Origin: Pseudodesulfovibrio nedwellii | GTDB lineage: Bacteria; Desulfobacterota; Desulfovibrionia; Desulfovibrionales; Desulfovibrionaceae | Reading direction: 5' to 3' | NCBI RefSeq assembly: GCF_027923765.1 | Contig: NZ_AP026709.1 | Coordinates: 3,151,501 to 3,215,500, forward strand | DNA: 64,000 bases | Part shown: positions 35,231-45,533 of the stretch, piece by piece | Layout of the letters: each line of letters starts with the position of its first letter | Numbering within the stretch: the first letter of the stretch is position 1 | Notes under the pieces: generated by a model | The model's input: the letters and a program-made list of their open reading frames with translations, nothing else | What the model was told of the DNA's origin: nothing | Databases searched by the model: none | Translations under genes and position numbers: made by a program

Positions 35231-37522
35231 ATGGACTTTCGCGGGGTGCAGGAAGTATTTGATCAACTCCATGATGTCATCGGCTTCGTTGATAAAGAAT
35301 TATACTACGTTGCGGTGAATCGGGAATATTGTCGTTATTGGGCTATTTCTCAAGAGGATGTCATAGGGATACATGTTTCGTGTGTGATAGGAGAAGAGGT
35401 CTTTAATTCGACCATAAAGGCGTATCTTGAGCAATGTCTTGCGGGCGAAGATGTTCATTTCGAAGGGTGGATCGATTTTCCTGGTATGGGCGGGCGCCAT
35501 ATGGATGTCAGGTATACCCCGTGTCGTGGAGAGGATGGGCAGATACTTGGTGTCTATCTCATTGGTCGGGATATCACTGAAGTGAAGAACATGTATTCAA
35601 GGGCCGTGATCGAGCGGGATCGGTTTGATAGTATCCTTAATTCACTCAATGTCGGGTTGGTGTTGTGTTATCCGGATTTGACCGTTGCATGGCACAACAG
35701 GCAGATGCAGGACCTTTTTCCTGATGTCGATATTCGGGGGATGAAATGTCATCAGATTATTGAAAGGGACAGTGGGGAATGTAAAGATTGTCCGGCCTTG
35801 AAAACTTTGCGAACCGGTCGGTCTCATAGTGAAGAATTTTTTCATGGGGCGACTGGGCGTTGGTATGTCATGACCACGGTATTGACGCAGGATAGGGGGA
35901 GGGATCAGGTTTTGATTCTGGGGCGTCTTGAGGATGTTACGGATCAGAAGCTTGCTCGGGAGGCTGTTCTGGAAAGTGAACAGCGTTTCAGGGAAATATT
36001 TGAGAATGTGAACATGATCGCGGTGCAGGGGTATGACCATGATCGTCGGGTTATGTATTGGAATCCCGCCAGTGAGCAATTGTATGGGTACAGTCGGGAA
36101 GAAGCCATGGGGGAGTTGCTGGAAGATCTGATTATTCCTGATTCCATGCATGAGACGTTGAAGGCGGGACATAAGATGTGGTTGTCCGATGGTGTGCCGA
36201 TTCCGGCGGGAGAATTGGAATTGGTTCACAAGGATGGCAGTTTCGTGCCGGTATATTCTTCGCACGTTATGCAGCAAACCACCTTGGGCGAGAAATTTAT
36301 GTATTGTCTGGATGTAGGTCTGGCCGAGATCAAGCGTATTCATACTCAATTGATTGAGGCCAAGGAACAGGCAGAGGCTGCCAATGAGACAAAATCCGAA
36401 TTTTTGGCAAACATGAGCCATGAGATTCGGACTCCGCTCAATGGTATTCAGGGGATGCTGTCGCTTTTGCTGGGTACTGAACTTGGTGATGAGCAAAATG
36501 AATATGCTCAGGCGGGATTGGATTCCGCCGTAAGGCTCAACCGGTTGCTTTCCGACATTCTTGATCTGTCTCGCGTGGAAGCCGGGATGATGGAAGTGGA
36601 AAAAGCCCCGTTCAACCTTTCTGATTTAATAAAACAGGTTCTCGATCTGTTTCATCTTTCATTTAATGCGGACAGCGTCGAACTGCGTTGTATTGTGGGT
36701 GATGACGTGCCGCACTTTGTGGTCGGTGATGGCGCGCGTCTTCAACAGGTGCTTATCAACCTCGTGGGAAACGCCCTCAAGTATACTGATGTCGGGGAAG
36801 TCTGTGTAGAGGTCGCAGCCCTTTCCCCCGTAAGGCCGGGAGAGCATCGAGTGTATTTTTCTGTCGCGGACACTGGCATTGGTATAAGTAAGGATAAAAT
36901 TGATTCCCTTTTCGAACCATTTGTTCAAGGGAGTCAAGGTTTTACTCGAAAGTATCAAGGGGCTGGGCTTGGGCTGTCCATTTGTAGGCGTTTGGTGACT
37001 CTTATGGGTGGTAATATGTCCGTGGAAAGTGAAGTAGGCGCGGGGAGTGCTATCCATTTGGTGCTGCCGTTCGGGGAATCTTCATCACAGGAGCCGATAA
37101 AGTCTGTTGAACTGGTGGGGGAGGCTGGTGAAAAGTTTGGACTTAATATCCTGTTGGCCGAAGATGATCGTGTTAATAGTATTGTCGGCAAGCGTTTTCT
37201 GCAAGAGACTGGATGTACGGTACAGGTTGTTCCCAACGGGTTGAAAGCTGTTGAGATGCTGCGTGAACAAAAGTTCGACGCGGTTTTTATGGATGTGCAA
37301 ATGCCGGTTATGGATGGCGTTGCGGCCACCAAGAGTATCAGAAAGGGAGAGGCCGGCGAGTCGCGGCGTAATGTTCCTATTTATGCTTTGACAGCCTTTA
37401 CCATGGCTGGAGATCGGGAAAAACTTCTTGATGCGGGGATGGATGGATACATCCCCAAACCCATTGAAACGGAAGACCTCCTGAAATCATTACGCCATGC
37501 CGTTCAGAAAAAAGAGAAGTAG
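35231..37522 (+). CDS. Cytosolic hybrid histidine kinase, PAS-PAS-PAS-HisKA-HATPase-REC
   Basis: 763 aa from ATG 35231 (GAGAGG upstream). Three PAS-like modules fill residues about 5-370: VDKELYYVAVNREYCRYW, a second with a cysteine-rich segment (MKCHQIIERDSGECKDCPAL), and a third with RRVMYWNPASEQLYGYSREEA. Then the H-box NMSHEIRTPLNGIQGM, a HATPase (DTGIGIS, GAGLGLSIC) and a C-terminal receiver (LLAEDDRVN, DVQMPVMDG). No membrane helix. The PAS2 cysteines could bind a cofactor. It converges almost end-to-end (4 bp apart) on the oxidoreductase gene. The partner is not in the window. Confidence 0.93.
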   Translation: MDFRGVQEVFDQLHDVIGFVDKELYYVAVNREYCRYWAISQEDVIGIHVSCVIGEEVFNSTIKAYLEQCLAGEDVHFEGWIDFPGMGGRHMDVRYTPCRGEDGQILGVYLIGRDITEVKNMYSRAVIERDRFDSILNSLNVGLVLCYPDLTVAWHNRQMQDLFPDVDIRGMKCHQIIERDSGECKDCPALKTLRTGRSHSEEFFHGATGRWYVMTTVLTQDRGRDQVLILGRLEDVTDQKLAREAVLESEQRFREIFENVNMIAVQGYDHDRRVMYWNPASEQLYGYSREEAMGELLEDLIIPDSMHETLKAGHKMWLSDGVPIPAGELELVHKDGSFVPVYSSHVMQQTTLGEKFMYCLDVGLAEIKRIHTQLIEAKEQAEAANETKSEFLANMSHEIRTPLNGIQGMLSLLLGTELGDEQNEYAQAGLDSAVRLNRLLSDILDLSRVEAGMMEVEKAPFNLSDLIKQVLDLFHLSFNADSVELRCIVGDDVPHFVVGDGARLQQVLINLVGNALKYTDVGEVCVEVAALSPVRPGEHRVYFSVADTGIGISKDKIDSLFEPFVQGSQGFTRKYQGAGLGLSICRRLVTLMGGNMSVESEVGAGSAIHLVLPFGESSSQEPIKSVELVGEAGEKFGLNILLAEDDRVNSIVGKRFLQETGCTVQVVPNGLKAVEMLREQKFDAVFMDVQMPVMDGVAATKSIRKGEAGESRRNVPIYALTAFTMAGDREKLLDAGMDGYIPKPIETEDLLKSLRHAVQKKEK

Positions 37523-37526
37523 ACGT

Positions 37527-38528
37527 TTAGCTTCGTTCCCATTGACCTGTTTGTGCGCTTTTTATCAGAGCGTCGATGACGTGCATGTTATCGAATGCGT
37601 CCATGAGTGTGGTCGGCAGTCGCGTGTCATCAAGAATGGCCTTGGCAAAAGCATCGCCTTGCAGGGTATATTGATCGCAAGGATCAAAGGAAAGGGGCTG
37701 CACCGTTATTTCCTTTTGGGTTCCCTGCTGGAGCATTATTGTGCATGGCTCATCCGGTGGGGCATTGAACGGAATGAGTATTTCGATCCGTCCCGTTGTG
37801 CCCAGGATGTTGACCCGTTGGTAGTCGGCCATTTGAGTGGAGCATGTGAATGTCGAAATTCTTCCGTTGAAATCCAGCATGCCTGAGAAGACTCGATCCG
37901 TGCCGAATTCGGGGTCTTGATTCATGAAGCTCATAGCTCGACGAGGTTGAGCGTTGAAGATGAATCGGGACAGGGACACGGGGTAGCATCCGATGTCCAT
38001 GAGGGCTCCACCGCCGAGGTCCGCTTTGTTTCGGATGTTGTTTGGGTCTGCATTGAAGTAGGAAAAAAAGGATTGGATGGTAACCAAATCACCGATCAGT
38101 CCTTCGTCTACCAGTCGTTTTGCTTCAATCCATTGCGGGTGAAATTGATACATGAATCCTTCCATCACCTTGGCATCCGGGGCTGTAACCGTGGCATTGA
38201 TAAGTCTGTTGACTTCGCCACTAGTTAGTCCCATGGGTTTTTCACACAGGACGTGTTTCCCTTTGTCCATGGCCTTGAGAGTCCACTCGACATGGAAATG
38301 GTTTGGCAGGGGGATGTAAACAGCATCAATCTGTTTGTCGGCCAGCAATTTTTCGTAGCTTCCATACGCTTTGGCAATCCCTAGTTCCTCGGCGACTTTT
38401 TGTGCGTTTTCCAGCGAACGTGAGGCTATGGCCGTGACTTCTGTGTGTTTTCCCTTTTGCATGGCGGGAATGACTTTTGTCCGGGCTATTTTGGCTGTTG
38501 AAAGGATGCCGAAACGTATTTTTTTCAT
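37527..38528 (-). CDS. Gfo/Idh/MocA-family oxidoreductase
   Basis: 333 aa from ATG 38528 (AGAGG 6 bases upstream; ATG 38543 is a weaker start). N-terminal Rossmann fold (FGILSTAKIARTKVIPAM), the catalytic-lysine motif CEKPMGLTSGEV and the GGGALMDIGCYPV segment are typical of NAD(P)-dependent sugar or cyclitol dehydrogenases of this family. The substrate is unknown. It stands alone on the minus strand. Confidence 0.9.
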   Translation of the reverse strand: MKKIRFGILSTAKIARTKVIPAMQKGKHTEVTAIASRSLENAQKVAEELGIAKAYGSYEKLLADKQIDAVYIPLPNHFHVEWTLKAMDKGKHVLCEKPMGLTSGEVNRLINATVTAPDAKVMEGFMYQFHPQWIEAKRLVDEGLIGDLVTIQSFFSYFNADPNNIRNKADLGGGALMDIGCYPVSLSRFIFNAQPRRAMSFMNQDPEFGTDRVFSGMLDFNGRISTFTCSTQMADYQRVNILGTTGRIEILIPFNAPPDEPCTIMLQQGTQKEITVQPLSFDPCDQYTLQGDAFAKAILDDTRLPTTLMDAFDNMHVIDALIKSAQTGQWERS

Positions 38529-38796
38529 GAAGAGCCTCTTCATCGGTTTGACGGTGAACGGTTGGCCTCAATATATCGCGAATGGTGTGATCTGCAAGCG
38601 GGAAGTTGCTTTTTTATCTTGTGAGGTCCAAGTCATCGCCGGCAGTTTGACTGCAAAACATTTTTCATCTTTTTGGGCCACATGTTTTGTAGTTGAAACG
38701 GTTTACTTATAATCGCCAAGCTGGTTTTGTGATGGTATCTTTATAGTAAGCCTCCCTTCTCTTGATCCGTTAATTGATTATAAAGGAGTCTTTAGG

Positions 38797-39564
38797 TTGA
38801 AGTGTCGTATTCAATTTGCGGTTTGTTTTATACTGTTTTTCATGATGGTTGCCATACCTTCTTTGGCTGCCGAGACAGTGGTTTTGACGTATGGGGAATG
38901 GCCTCCCTATCATTCTTCAAAGCTTCCGGGAAAAGGAGTGGCTTCAATTGTATATGAAGAAGCCTTTGGCTTTTCGGGTGTTAAGGTCGTGTATGAGTGC
39001 CTGCCGTGGAAACGAGCATATGAGAAGGCCCGTCATGGCGAGGCAACCGGATCTGTCGGGTGGTTGAAGAGTGGTGAAAGGGAAAAGTTTTTTTTCTACA
39101 GTGACCCAGTTATGGAGTCAGAAACAGTCTTTTTCTATAATCGATACAATGGATTTGAATGGAATGAGGTAGAGGACGCTAAGGATATGCGTATAGCTAT
39201 TCCATTGGGTGACCTTGCGCAGGAGACGTTTACCACTGTGGTCAAGAGCGGTTCGGGAGAAATCCACACGACAAGAGGATATGTGCAAGGCATGAGAATG
39301 CTTGTGGCTGGGAGGGTCGACCTGTTCGTTTGCAACAGGGAAGTCGGCCTGCATATTTTGAAAAATCGGTTTCCTGACGCGACGCATGTTGTTGTGCACC
39401 CACGTCCAATACGGAAGGGGGCTTCTCATCTTATTATTTCTAGGCGAATACCATTCGGGCTTGAACTGGTGAAGAAGTTTAATAAAGGTCTTCATTGGCT
39501 GAAGGAAAGTGGACGGTATCAGCAAATTTTGACGGAATATTTTGAGGAAAAATCCGGGCTGTAA
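38797..39564 (+). CDS. Orphan family-3 periplasmic binding protein
   Basis: 255 aa from TTG 38797, supported by AAGGAG 8 bases upstream and by a signal peptide starting right there (ends SLAA). The mature part begins with VVLTYGEWPPYHSSKLPG, then TGSVGWLKSGEREKFFFYSDPVM, as in SBP_bac_3 proteins. No permease or ATPase is adjacent, which is common for such proteins in desulfovibrios. The ligand is unknown. A TATAAT at 38708-38713 may be its -10 box. A remnant resembling its N-terminus lies 27 bp downstream. Confidence 0.85.
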   Translation: MKCRIQFAVCFILFFMMVAIPSLAAETVVLTYGEWPPYHSSKLPGKGVASIVYEEAFGFSGVKVVYECLPWKRAYEKARHGEATGSVGWLKSGEREKFFFYSDPVMESETVFFYNRYNGFEWNEVEDAKDMRIAIPLGDLAQETFTTVVKSGSGEIHTTRGYVQGMRMLVAGRVDLFVCNREVGLHILKNRFPDATHVVVHPRPIRKGASHLIISRRIPFGLELVKKFNKGLHWLKESGRYQQILTEYFEEKSGL

Positions 39565-39591
39565 ATTTTGAATGTTGTGACTGACTTTGCC

Positions 39592-39678
39592 ATGGAGAAA
39601 GTTCTTTTGACTATCGGGGAATGGCCTTCATATTGTTCATTTTTATACGGTCTGGTCGTAGGGACAGTTCTCTCTTAA
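39592..39678 (+). pseudogene. Short remnant of a family-3 binding protein gene
   Basis: 28 codons from ATG 39592 to TAA 39678 translate as EKVLLTIGEWPSYCS followed by unrelated residues. The start matches ETVVLTYGEWPPYHS, the mature N-terminus of the gene just upstream, with no signal peptide and no continuation. Best read as the relic of a tandem copy. It could be chance similarity, but nine of fifteen residues agree and the DNA is also similar. Confidence 0.5.
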
Positions 39679-39799
39679 TATTCTGTTATTCCAGTTTAAA
39701 TAAAAAACAATTGAGTTGCAGTATCTTTGCTGGGTTGGCTGAAAAGTCAGGCCGGTATATTGACAATGTGACGATTTCATGTTTTTTTTCTAATGTTCT

Positions 39800-39823
39800 G
39801 CAAACGTTTGCGGTAACGTTTGC
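39800..39823. promoter_or_regulatory. Two overlapping LacI-type operators upstream of galT
   Basis: GCAAACGTTTGC (39800-39811) is a perfect 12-bp palindrome. A second related site, GCGGTAACGTTTGC, is centred 12 bp further on (39817/39818), one helical turn away. AAACGTTT-type palindromes with central CG are characteristic of LacI-family operators. A LacI-family gene is the third gene of the downstream operon, so autoregulation is expected. A TTGACA at 39760-39765 may belong to the promoter. Confidence 0.75.
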
Positions 39824-39905
39824 GAAAAGTCTTTGAAGATATGAGATGTTGGTTAATTCTGGCTTTTCGACAGATGCGTTGGATATTCTGGTTGCGGGGA
39901 AAATA

Positions 39906-40955
39906 ATGAATTTTGAAGACAATCCGCACAGGCGGCTGAATCAGCTTACAGGTGAATGGGTGCTTGTTTCACCCCATAGAACCAAACGTCCTTGGCAGGG
40001 ACAGCAGGAGGAACCTGATCTGGCCATTCTGCCTGAGTACGAGGACAATTGTTACCTGTGCCCCGGCAATGTCCGAGCGGGTGGCGCGGTCAACCCTGTC
40101 TACGAAGAAACCTTTGTCTTCACGAATGATTTTGCAGCTCTTTTGCCGGATATGCCAGAAGATGCCGAAGTTTTTTCCGATAATGATCCCCTTTTGGTTG
40201 CTGAATCAGAGACAGGCGTGTGCCGTGTTCTCTGTTACTCTCCTCGCCATGATTTGACGTTGGCACGACTTGGCGCTGCTCAGGCTCGAAAGGTTGTGGA
40301 TATCTGGTGTGATGAATTTCAAACATTGGGTGCCCGTGATGATATCGGGTATGTTCAGATATTTGAGAATCGTGGGTCTGTCATGGGCTGCTCCAACCCG
40401 CATCCTCATGGTCAGATATGGGCCACCCGGAATGTGCCTATGTACCCGGCGACAGAAGGACTACGGCAGTCTGCGTATTTTCAGGAGCACAATTCCTGCC
40501 TGTTGTGTTCATATCTTGAGACAGAATTGAAACGGGGCGAGCGGATCATTTTTGAGAATGATTCTTTTGTCGTTCTGGTGCCGTTTTGGGCGACTTGGCC
40601 CTTTGAGACAATGATTCTACCCAAGAAGCACATGACGTCTATCCTTGAAATGGATGCATCCATTCGGGATGATCTGGCCGATGCCATGGTCAGGTTGAAT
40701 ATTCGCTACGATAATCTTTTTCAGACATCATTTCCTTATTCCATGGGCATTCATCAGGCTCCATCAGACGGTAGCGATCATTCCCCTTGGCATTTCCATA
40801 TCCATTATTATCCACCTCTCTTGCGGTCCAAATTGGTCAAGAAGTTCATGGTTGGATACGAGATGATGGCCATGCCCCAGCGAGACCTGACAGCCGAAGC
40901 CGCTGCCATCCGTATTCGGGAGCAGGCTGAAGTGCATTATTTGGAGACGCAGTAA
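39906..40955 (+). CDS. galT: Galactose-1-phosphate uridylyltransferase
   Basis: 349 aa from ATG 39906 (GGGGA upstream); an upstream in-frame ATG at 39846 would place the start nearly at the operators. N-terminal [24 protein letters not shown], zinc-site CYLCPG, and the catalytic [13 protein letters not shown] (His-Pro-His) are all present. It transfers UMP between UDP-glucose and galactose-1-phosphate in the Leloir pathway. First gene of the galactose operon; galK overlaps its stop (TAATG). Confidence 0.96.
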   Translation: MNFEDNPHRRLNQLTGEWVLVSPHRTKRPWQGQQEEPDLAILPEYEDNCYLCPGNVRAGGAVNPVYEETFVFTNDFAALLPDMPEDAEVFSDNDPLLVAESETGVCRVLCYSPRHDLTLARLGAAQARKVVDIWCDEFQTLGARDDIGYVQIFENRGSVMGCSNPHPHGQIWATRNVPMYPATEGLRQSAYFQEHNSCLLCSYLETELKRGERIIFENDSFVVLVPFWATWPFETMILPKKHMTSILEMDASIRDDLADAMVRLNIRYDNLFQTSFPYSMGIHQAPSDGSDHSPWHFHIHYYPPLLRSKLVKKFMVGYEMMAMPQRDLTAEAAAIRIREQAEVHYLETQ

Positions 40956-42265
40956 TGGATTCAATTCGTACCTATTTGCATGCGCTCGATGCTGGCGCGT
41001 TGAATGCGACATTAATTGAGTTGTATGGAGGATCAGCTTTGTCGGTCCAACGTCAACGGTATAACAACCTATTGTCTCGGTTAGAAAAATGGAGTGGATG
41101 CAGCAAGGCTGTTTTGGTGATTGCGCCGGGACGAACCGAACTTGGTGGCAATCATACGGATCATAATAACGGCGTGGTTTTGGCTGCAGGCGTGCATTCC
41201 GATTGTTTAGCCGTGGCGTGTCCTGTGGACGAGGCTGTCATCCGCGTGCGTTCAGAAGGATTTCCCGACAGTATTGAGGTGGACTGTACAGACCTTGCTC
41301 CTCGTGTTGAAGAAGAAGGGACATCTATTGCTTTGGTTCGTGGTGTTGTCGCTGGGTTCGTGAGCCGTGGTTGGGCTGTTGGCGGTTTTGATGCCTGTAT
41401 TTCCGGTGATGTCCCAGTGGGAGCCGGGCTGAGTTCTTCGGCTGCTTTTGAAGTTTGTATAGGCCAGATTCTTAACCAGTTGTACTGTGAGGGCAAACGG
41501 ACATCGCTGGAATTGGCCACGGTAGGTCGTGAGGCCGAGAATACATATTTTGGCAAACCGTGCGGCTTCATGGATCAATTGGCCTGTGCGACTCAGGGAA
41601 TTTTGTCTATTGACTTCATGACTCCGGAAACCCCGGGAGTTATGGAAATAGATTTTGATTTTGAGGCTACCGGTTATCAGCTTGTAGTGGTGGATACCGG
41701 TGGGAGCCACGCTGATTTGACCCCTGAATACGCAGCTATTCCTGAGGAAATGGGGCGTGCGGCTCGTGTTATGGGGCAGGATGTGGCTCGTGGTCTGACT
41801 GTGCAACAGGTGCTGGACAACGTGGTTGCGATCCGTAAGGGAGCCGGTGACAGAGGCGTACTTCGTCTGATCCATTTTATTGAGGAAAGCGAAAGAGCGC
41901 AACAGCAGGTGGTTGCGTTACAGACAAACGATATGGATGGTTTTCTCCGGCTGGTGAATCAGTCTGGTGATTCGTCATGGCGATTGCTTCAAAATTGTAT
42001 CAGTACGACCAACGCGTTGGAACAGGGCATACCTCTGGCTTTGACGTTGACCGAACGCTTTCTTGGTGACAAAGGCGCGTGGCGTATTCAGGGCGGCGGT
42101 TTCGCTGGAACCATACAGGCGTATGTGCCCAATGAACTGGTGCAGCAATACAGTAATTTTATGAATGGAGTGTTCAAGCCCGGAGCGGTTTTGCCGTTGA
42201 GAATTCGGAAGCCGGGTATGGATTGTATCCGGTTGAAGGAACTTCGTGGAGTGTCCTCGTCATGA
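40955..42265 (+). CDS. galK: Galactokinase
   Basis: 436 aa, longer than the usual 380-390 because of an N-terminal extension of about 50 residues. GHMP-kinase motifs: PGRTELGGNHTDHNNG (galactose-binding signature), PVGAGLSSSAAFE (ATP-binding) and WRIQGGGFAGTIQ near the C-terminus. It phosphorylates galactose at C1. The start overlaps the galT stop by one base and its end overlaps the regulator start by 4 bp, so translation is coupled. Confidence 0.95.
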   Translation: MDSIRTYLHALDAGALNATLIELYGGSALSVQRQRYNNLLSRLEKWSGCSKAVLVIAPGRTELGGNHTDHNNGVVLAAGVHSDCLAVACPVDEAVIRVRSEGFPDSIEVDCTDLAPRVEEEGTSIALVRGVVAGFVSRGWAVGGFDACISGDVPVGAGLSSSAAFEVCIGQILNQLYCEGKRTSLELATVGREAENTYFGKPCGFMDQLACATQGILSIDFMTPETPGVMEIDFDFEATGYQLVVVDTGGSHADLTPEYAAIPEEMGRAARVMGQDVARGLTVQQVLDNVVAIRKGAGDRGVLRLIHFIEESERAQQQVVALQTNDMDGFLRLVNQSGDSSWRLLQNCISTTNALEQGIPLALTLTERFLGDKGAWRIQGGGFAGTIQAYVPNELVQQYSNFMNGVFKPGAVLPLRIRKPGMDCIRLKELRGVSSS

Positions 42266-43284
42266 GTTCTTTTACTATTAAGGATCTTGCCAAGAAGCTC
42301 GGAGTTTCTCCGTCAACGGTATCTCGTGCCTTGCGAGATCACCCGGATATTAGCTTGGCTACCAAGCGCAAGGTGACTGAGGCCGCTGAGAAATATCACT
42401 ATCAGCCAAACCAGCTTGCCCAGTCCCTACAAAAAAAGCGGAGCAATACCATTGGCGTTATTGTTCCCGAGATTCGTCATGATTTTTTTTCTAGTGTCAT
42501 CAGCGGTATAGAAGAGGTCGCCTACGAGCACGGCTATATCATTATGGTCTGTCAGAGTAACGAAACTTTAGCCCGTGAAATGATTAATACCCAAGCTTTG
42601 GTCGCCAATCAGGTCGCAGGATTGCTTATCGCCATTTCTTCGGAAACCACGAATTATGAACACCTTTCCGGTGTCATTCGTCAGAATGTACCGTTGGTTC
42701 AGTTCGATAGGGTTGTGGAAGGATTGGATACGAGCAAGGTCGTGGTGGATGACTATCGCGCGGCGTATGGTGCCGTGATTCATCTTATAGAATCCGGTTA
42801 TCGCCGTATCGGACATCTTGCCGGACAGGACGGTATCGCCTTGAACCAACATCGGTTTGAGGGATATCGTGATGCTATGCATGACAATGATCTGGTCGTG
42901 GAAGATAAATTCCATTTGCATGGCGGGTACAGGGAAGAGGACGGCAGAGCCGGTGCTGAAAAGTATCTCGCCATGGACGAAATGCCCGAGGCTATTCTCG
43001 CCATCAATGATCCTGTGGCCGTTGGATTGTTTACACGATTCAAGGAAGCGGGGGTGCGAATTCCTGATGACGTGGCCCTTGTCGGTTTTTCTGATACACC
43101 GGCTGCGGCGCTCATCGAACCTGCATTGACCACTGTTTTTCAGCCCGCATTCGAGATAGGTCGTATGGCTGTGACGTTGTTGCTCAAACAGTTTGAAGCT
43201 GGTGAAGATTTTGTGCCTGAGACCGTGACCTTGGAAACCCAATTGTTGGTCCGTGGTTCGTCTTCGGCGAGGGGGCGGTCATGA
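42262..43284 (+). CDS. LacI-family transcriptional regulator of the gal operon
   Basis: 340 aa from ATG 42262, overlapping the galK stop (ATGA). N-terminal helix-turn-helix FTIKDLAKKLGVSPSTVSRAL, hinge helix (PNQLAQSLQKKRS) and a periplasmic-binding-like core (TIGVIVPEIRHDFFSSVISG; DDVALVGFSDTP). The two AAACGTTT-type operators before galT are its likely binding sites, so it probably represses the operon until galactose or a derivative binds. No other LacI gene is in the window. Confidence 0.92.
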   Translation: MSSFTIKDLAKKLGVSPSTVSRALRDHPDISLATKRKVTEAAEKYHYQPNQLAQSLQKKRSNTIGVIVPEIRHDFFSSVISGIEEVAYEHGYIIMVCQSNETLAREMINTQALVANQVAGLLIAISSETTNYEHLSGVIRQNVPLVQFDRVVEGLDTSKVVVDDYRAAYGAVIHLIESGYRRIGHLAGQDGIALNQHRFEGYRDAMHDNDLVVEDKFHLHGGYREEDGRAGAEKYLAMDEMPEAILAINDPVAVGLFTRFKEAGVRIPDDVALVGFSDTPAAALIEPALTTVFQPAFEIGRMAVTLLLKQFEAGEDFVPETVTLETQLLVRGSSSARGRS

Positions 43285-44324
43285 GTATTCAACGCACACG
43301 ATGGGGTACTTTGGACGATGGAACCCCGGTGGATTTGTTTACCCTGACCAATTCTGGTGGCATGGAGGCATCTATTGCCACATATGGCGGTATCCTCACT
43401 CGACTGACTGCGCCGGATCGGGATGGGAATTTGGCGGACGTGACACTCGGTTTTGATTCGCTGGAAGAATACGTTGCAGACCCTTGGTATTTCGGCAGTC
43501 TGATCGGACGGGTTGCCAACCGGGTAAGTCATGCCTGTTTCGCATTGAATGGGAAGTTCTTCGAACTTGAGGAAAATTGTGGTGAGCATCACCTGCATGG
43601 TGGCAGCGGTGGTTTTCACAAGCAGGTTTGGGATGGTGAGTCGGTGGAGACTGACGATGGTCCCGGTGTGCTTTTGCGATACGTCAGCCCGGATCAGGAG
43701 ATGGGATACCCTGGCAGGCTGGAATGTTCGGCGATGTATGTTTTGACTGCGGATGGACTGCGTCTTGATTTTAAGGCCACAACAGATAATCCCACCGTAG
43801 TGAACTCGACTCTTCATAGTTATTTCAATCTGTCTGCCAACCCGGATGAGAATTGCCTGGGACATGAATTGTGTATCCCGGCCAGTCGTATTTTGGAGAC
43901 GGATGCCTCATTGATTCCCACTGGACGGATCACGGATGTGGCCAGCACACCGTTTGATTTTATGCATCCGGCGACTATTGGCAGTCGGATCGCTAATAAC
44001 AACGATGGTCGAGGGTACGATCATTATTTCGTGTTGGATAACTCCGCGACGACATTGCGACCGGCAGCCACTGTGTTTGAGCCGGTTTCAGGACGGGGGA
44101 TGGAGGTTTGGACGACCAGTCCCGGAGTGCAGTTTTATTCGGGGGATTACATCCCGGATTTATTGCCGGGCAAAGGTCGTTTGGTGTATGGTTCTCATTC
44201 CGGTTTTTGTCTGGAAGCACAAGGGTTCGTGGATGCTCCTAACCAGCCAGGATTCCCGGAAGTGTCCCTTGAAACGGGGCAGGAGTTTGTCCAGACAATA
44301 TTGTTCAAGTTTTTTGTGAAATAG
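43281..44324 (+). CDS. galM: Aldose 1-epimerase (galactose mutarotase)
   Basis: 347 aa, starting within the regulator stop (ATGA). Motifs: [44 protein letters not shown] (catalytic His), then [10 protein letters not shown] and GYDHYF. It interconverts beta- and alpha-galactose, feeding GalK. No signal peptide, so cytosolic. Confidence 0.94.
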   Translation: MSIQRTRWGTLDDGTPVDLFTLTNSGGMEASIATYGGILTRLTAPDRDGNLADVTLGFDSLEEYVADPWYFGSLIGRVANRVSHACFALNGKFFELEENCGEHHLHGGSGGFHKQVWDGESVETDDGPGVLLRYVSPDQEMGYPGRLECSAMYVLTADGLRLDFKATTDNPTVVNSTLHSYFNLSANPDENCLGHELCIPASRILETDASLIPTGRITDVASTPFDFMHPATIGSRIANNNDGRGYDHYFVLDNSATTLRPAATVFEPVSGRGMEVWTTSPGVQFYSGDYIPDLLPGKGRLVYGSHSGFCLEAQGFVDAPNQPGFPEVSLETGQEFVQTILFKFFVK

Positions 44325-44359
44325 CTTATTGCATCAGGAAACCTAAAGAGACGGCAGAT

Positions 44360-45457
44360 ATGGCAAATGTTGAGTTGAAAAAAGTGGTCAAGCGGTACGG
44401 CGACGTGGAAGTGGTTCACGGCATCGACCTTGATATCAAGGACAATGAATTTATCGTCCTTGTCGGGCCTTCCGGTTGTGGCAAATCTACTGTTTTGCGT
44501 ATGGTCGCTGGACTGGAAGCCATATCCGGTGGTGAAGTCCTCATTGGCGATCGTGTGGTCAATCAGGTGTCTCCCAAGGACCGTAACGTGGCCATGGTTT
44601 TTCAGAATTATGCATTGTATCCGCATATGTCCGTGCGTGATAATATGGGTTTTTCCCTGAAGATGCGTAACAAGTCCAAGGCGGATGTCGAAGCCAAGGT
44701 TAATGAGGCCGCTCAAGTCCTTGAACTCGGTCCTTACCTTGATCGTAAACCCTCAGAACTTTCCGGTGGGCAGCGTCAGCGTGTCGCCATGGGCCGCGCC
44801 ATGGTTCGTAAGCCAGATGTCTTCTTGTTCGACGAACCTCTTTCTAATCTTGACGCTCAGCTCAGAACCCAGATGCGTATGGAACTTCGCAAGATGCACC
44901 TGCGCATGGCAACGACCACAATTTACGTTACCCACGACCAAATTGAGGCCATGACACTGGCCGACCGAATCGTTATTTTGAAGGATGGGGACATCCAGCA
45001 GATCGGGACGCCCATCGAAGTTTTTGAAGACCCGGATAATGTTTTTGTTGCGCAATTCATTGGCAATCCGCCCATGAATATTTTGTCTGGAACCTGCCGT
45101 ATAGAGGAAGGGAAACGACAGGTGATCGTTGGTAATTCCATCTTCCCCGTGGTTGATGGCAAAGCTGAATCTTTGCAGGACGGTGCTCCGGTGAAAGTCG
45201 GTCTGCGTCCTGACTCCATCAAGATGGGAGACAATATCGAAAAACTCCCCAAGGAATGGTGGTGCCAGGGAGAGGTTGTGGTTTCCGAGATTCTCGGCGG
45301 CCAGTCTCATCTTGAAATTGTTATTGACGGCGAAAATGAACTTCTTGCTGAAGTGGAAGGCCGTGTGGTGGCCCATCCCGGCGAGGTGGTTCCCATTGGT
45401 TTTGAATTTGATCGCATGGTGCTTTTTGACCCGGAGACAACCAACGCACTTCGTTGA
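44360..45457 (+). CDS. Sugar ABC transporter ATP-binding protein (MsmK/UgpC type)
   Basis: 365 aa. Walker [10 protein letters not shown], signature [17 protein letters not shown], Walker [16 protein letters not shown]-loop [13 protein letters not shown], then a C-terminal regulatory TOBE-type domain of about 120 residues ([14 protein letters not shown]). This architecture is typical of CUT1 carbohydrate importers. 35 bp after galM; with the three genes that follow it forms a complete importer, most simply for galactose or a galactoside. Confidence 0.94.
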   Translation: MANVELKKVVKRYGDVEVVHGIDLDIKDNEFIVLVGPSGCGKSTVLRMVAGLEAISGGEVLIGDRVVNQVSPKDRNVAMVFQNYALYPHMSVRDNMGFSLKMRNKSKADVEAKVNEAAQVLELGPYLDRKPSELSGGQRQRVAMGRAMVRKPDVFLFDEPLSNLDAQLRTQMRMELRKMHLRMATTTIYVTHDQIEAMTLADRIVILKDGDIQQIGTPIEVFEDPDNVFVAQFIGNPPMNILSGTCRIEEGKRQVIVGNSIFPVVDGKAESLQDGAPVKVGLRPDSIKMGDNIEKLPKEWWCQGEVVVSEILGGQSHLEIVIDGENELLAEVEGRVVAHPGEVVPIGFEFDRMVLFDPETTNALR

Positions 45458-45533
45458 TTTTATATCTATTGAAGTGGTTGTTTTAATAGTTAATTGATTG
45501 GTTATGGATATTTCGACAACCTTAGGAGGTATT

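Noticed and set aside
38693-38704. AAACGGTTT as another LacI operator
   Set aside because: Odd centre and weak symmetry; not near a carbohydrate gene start.
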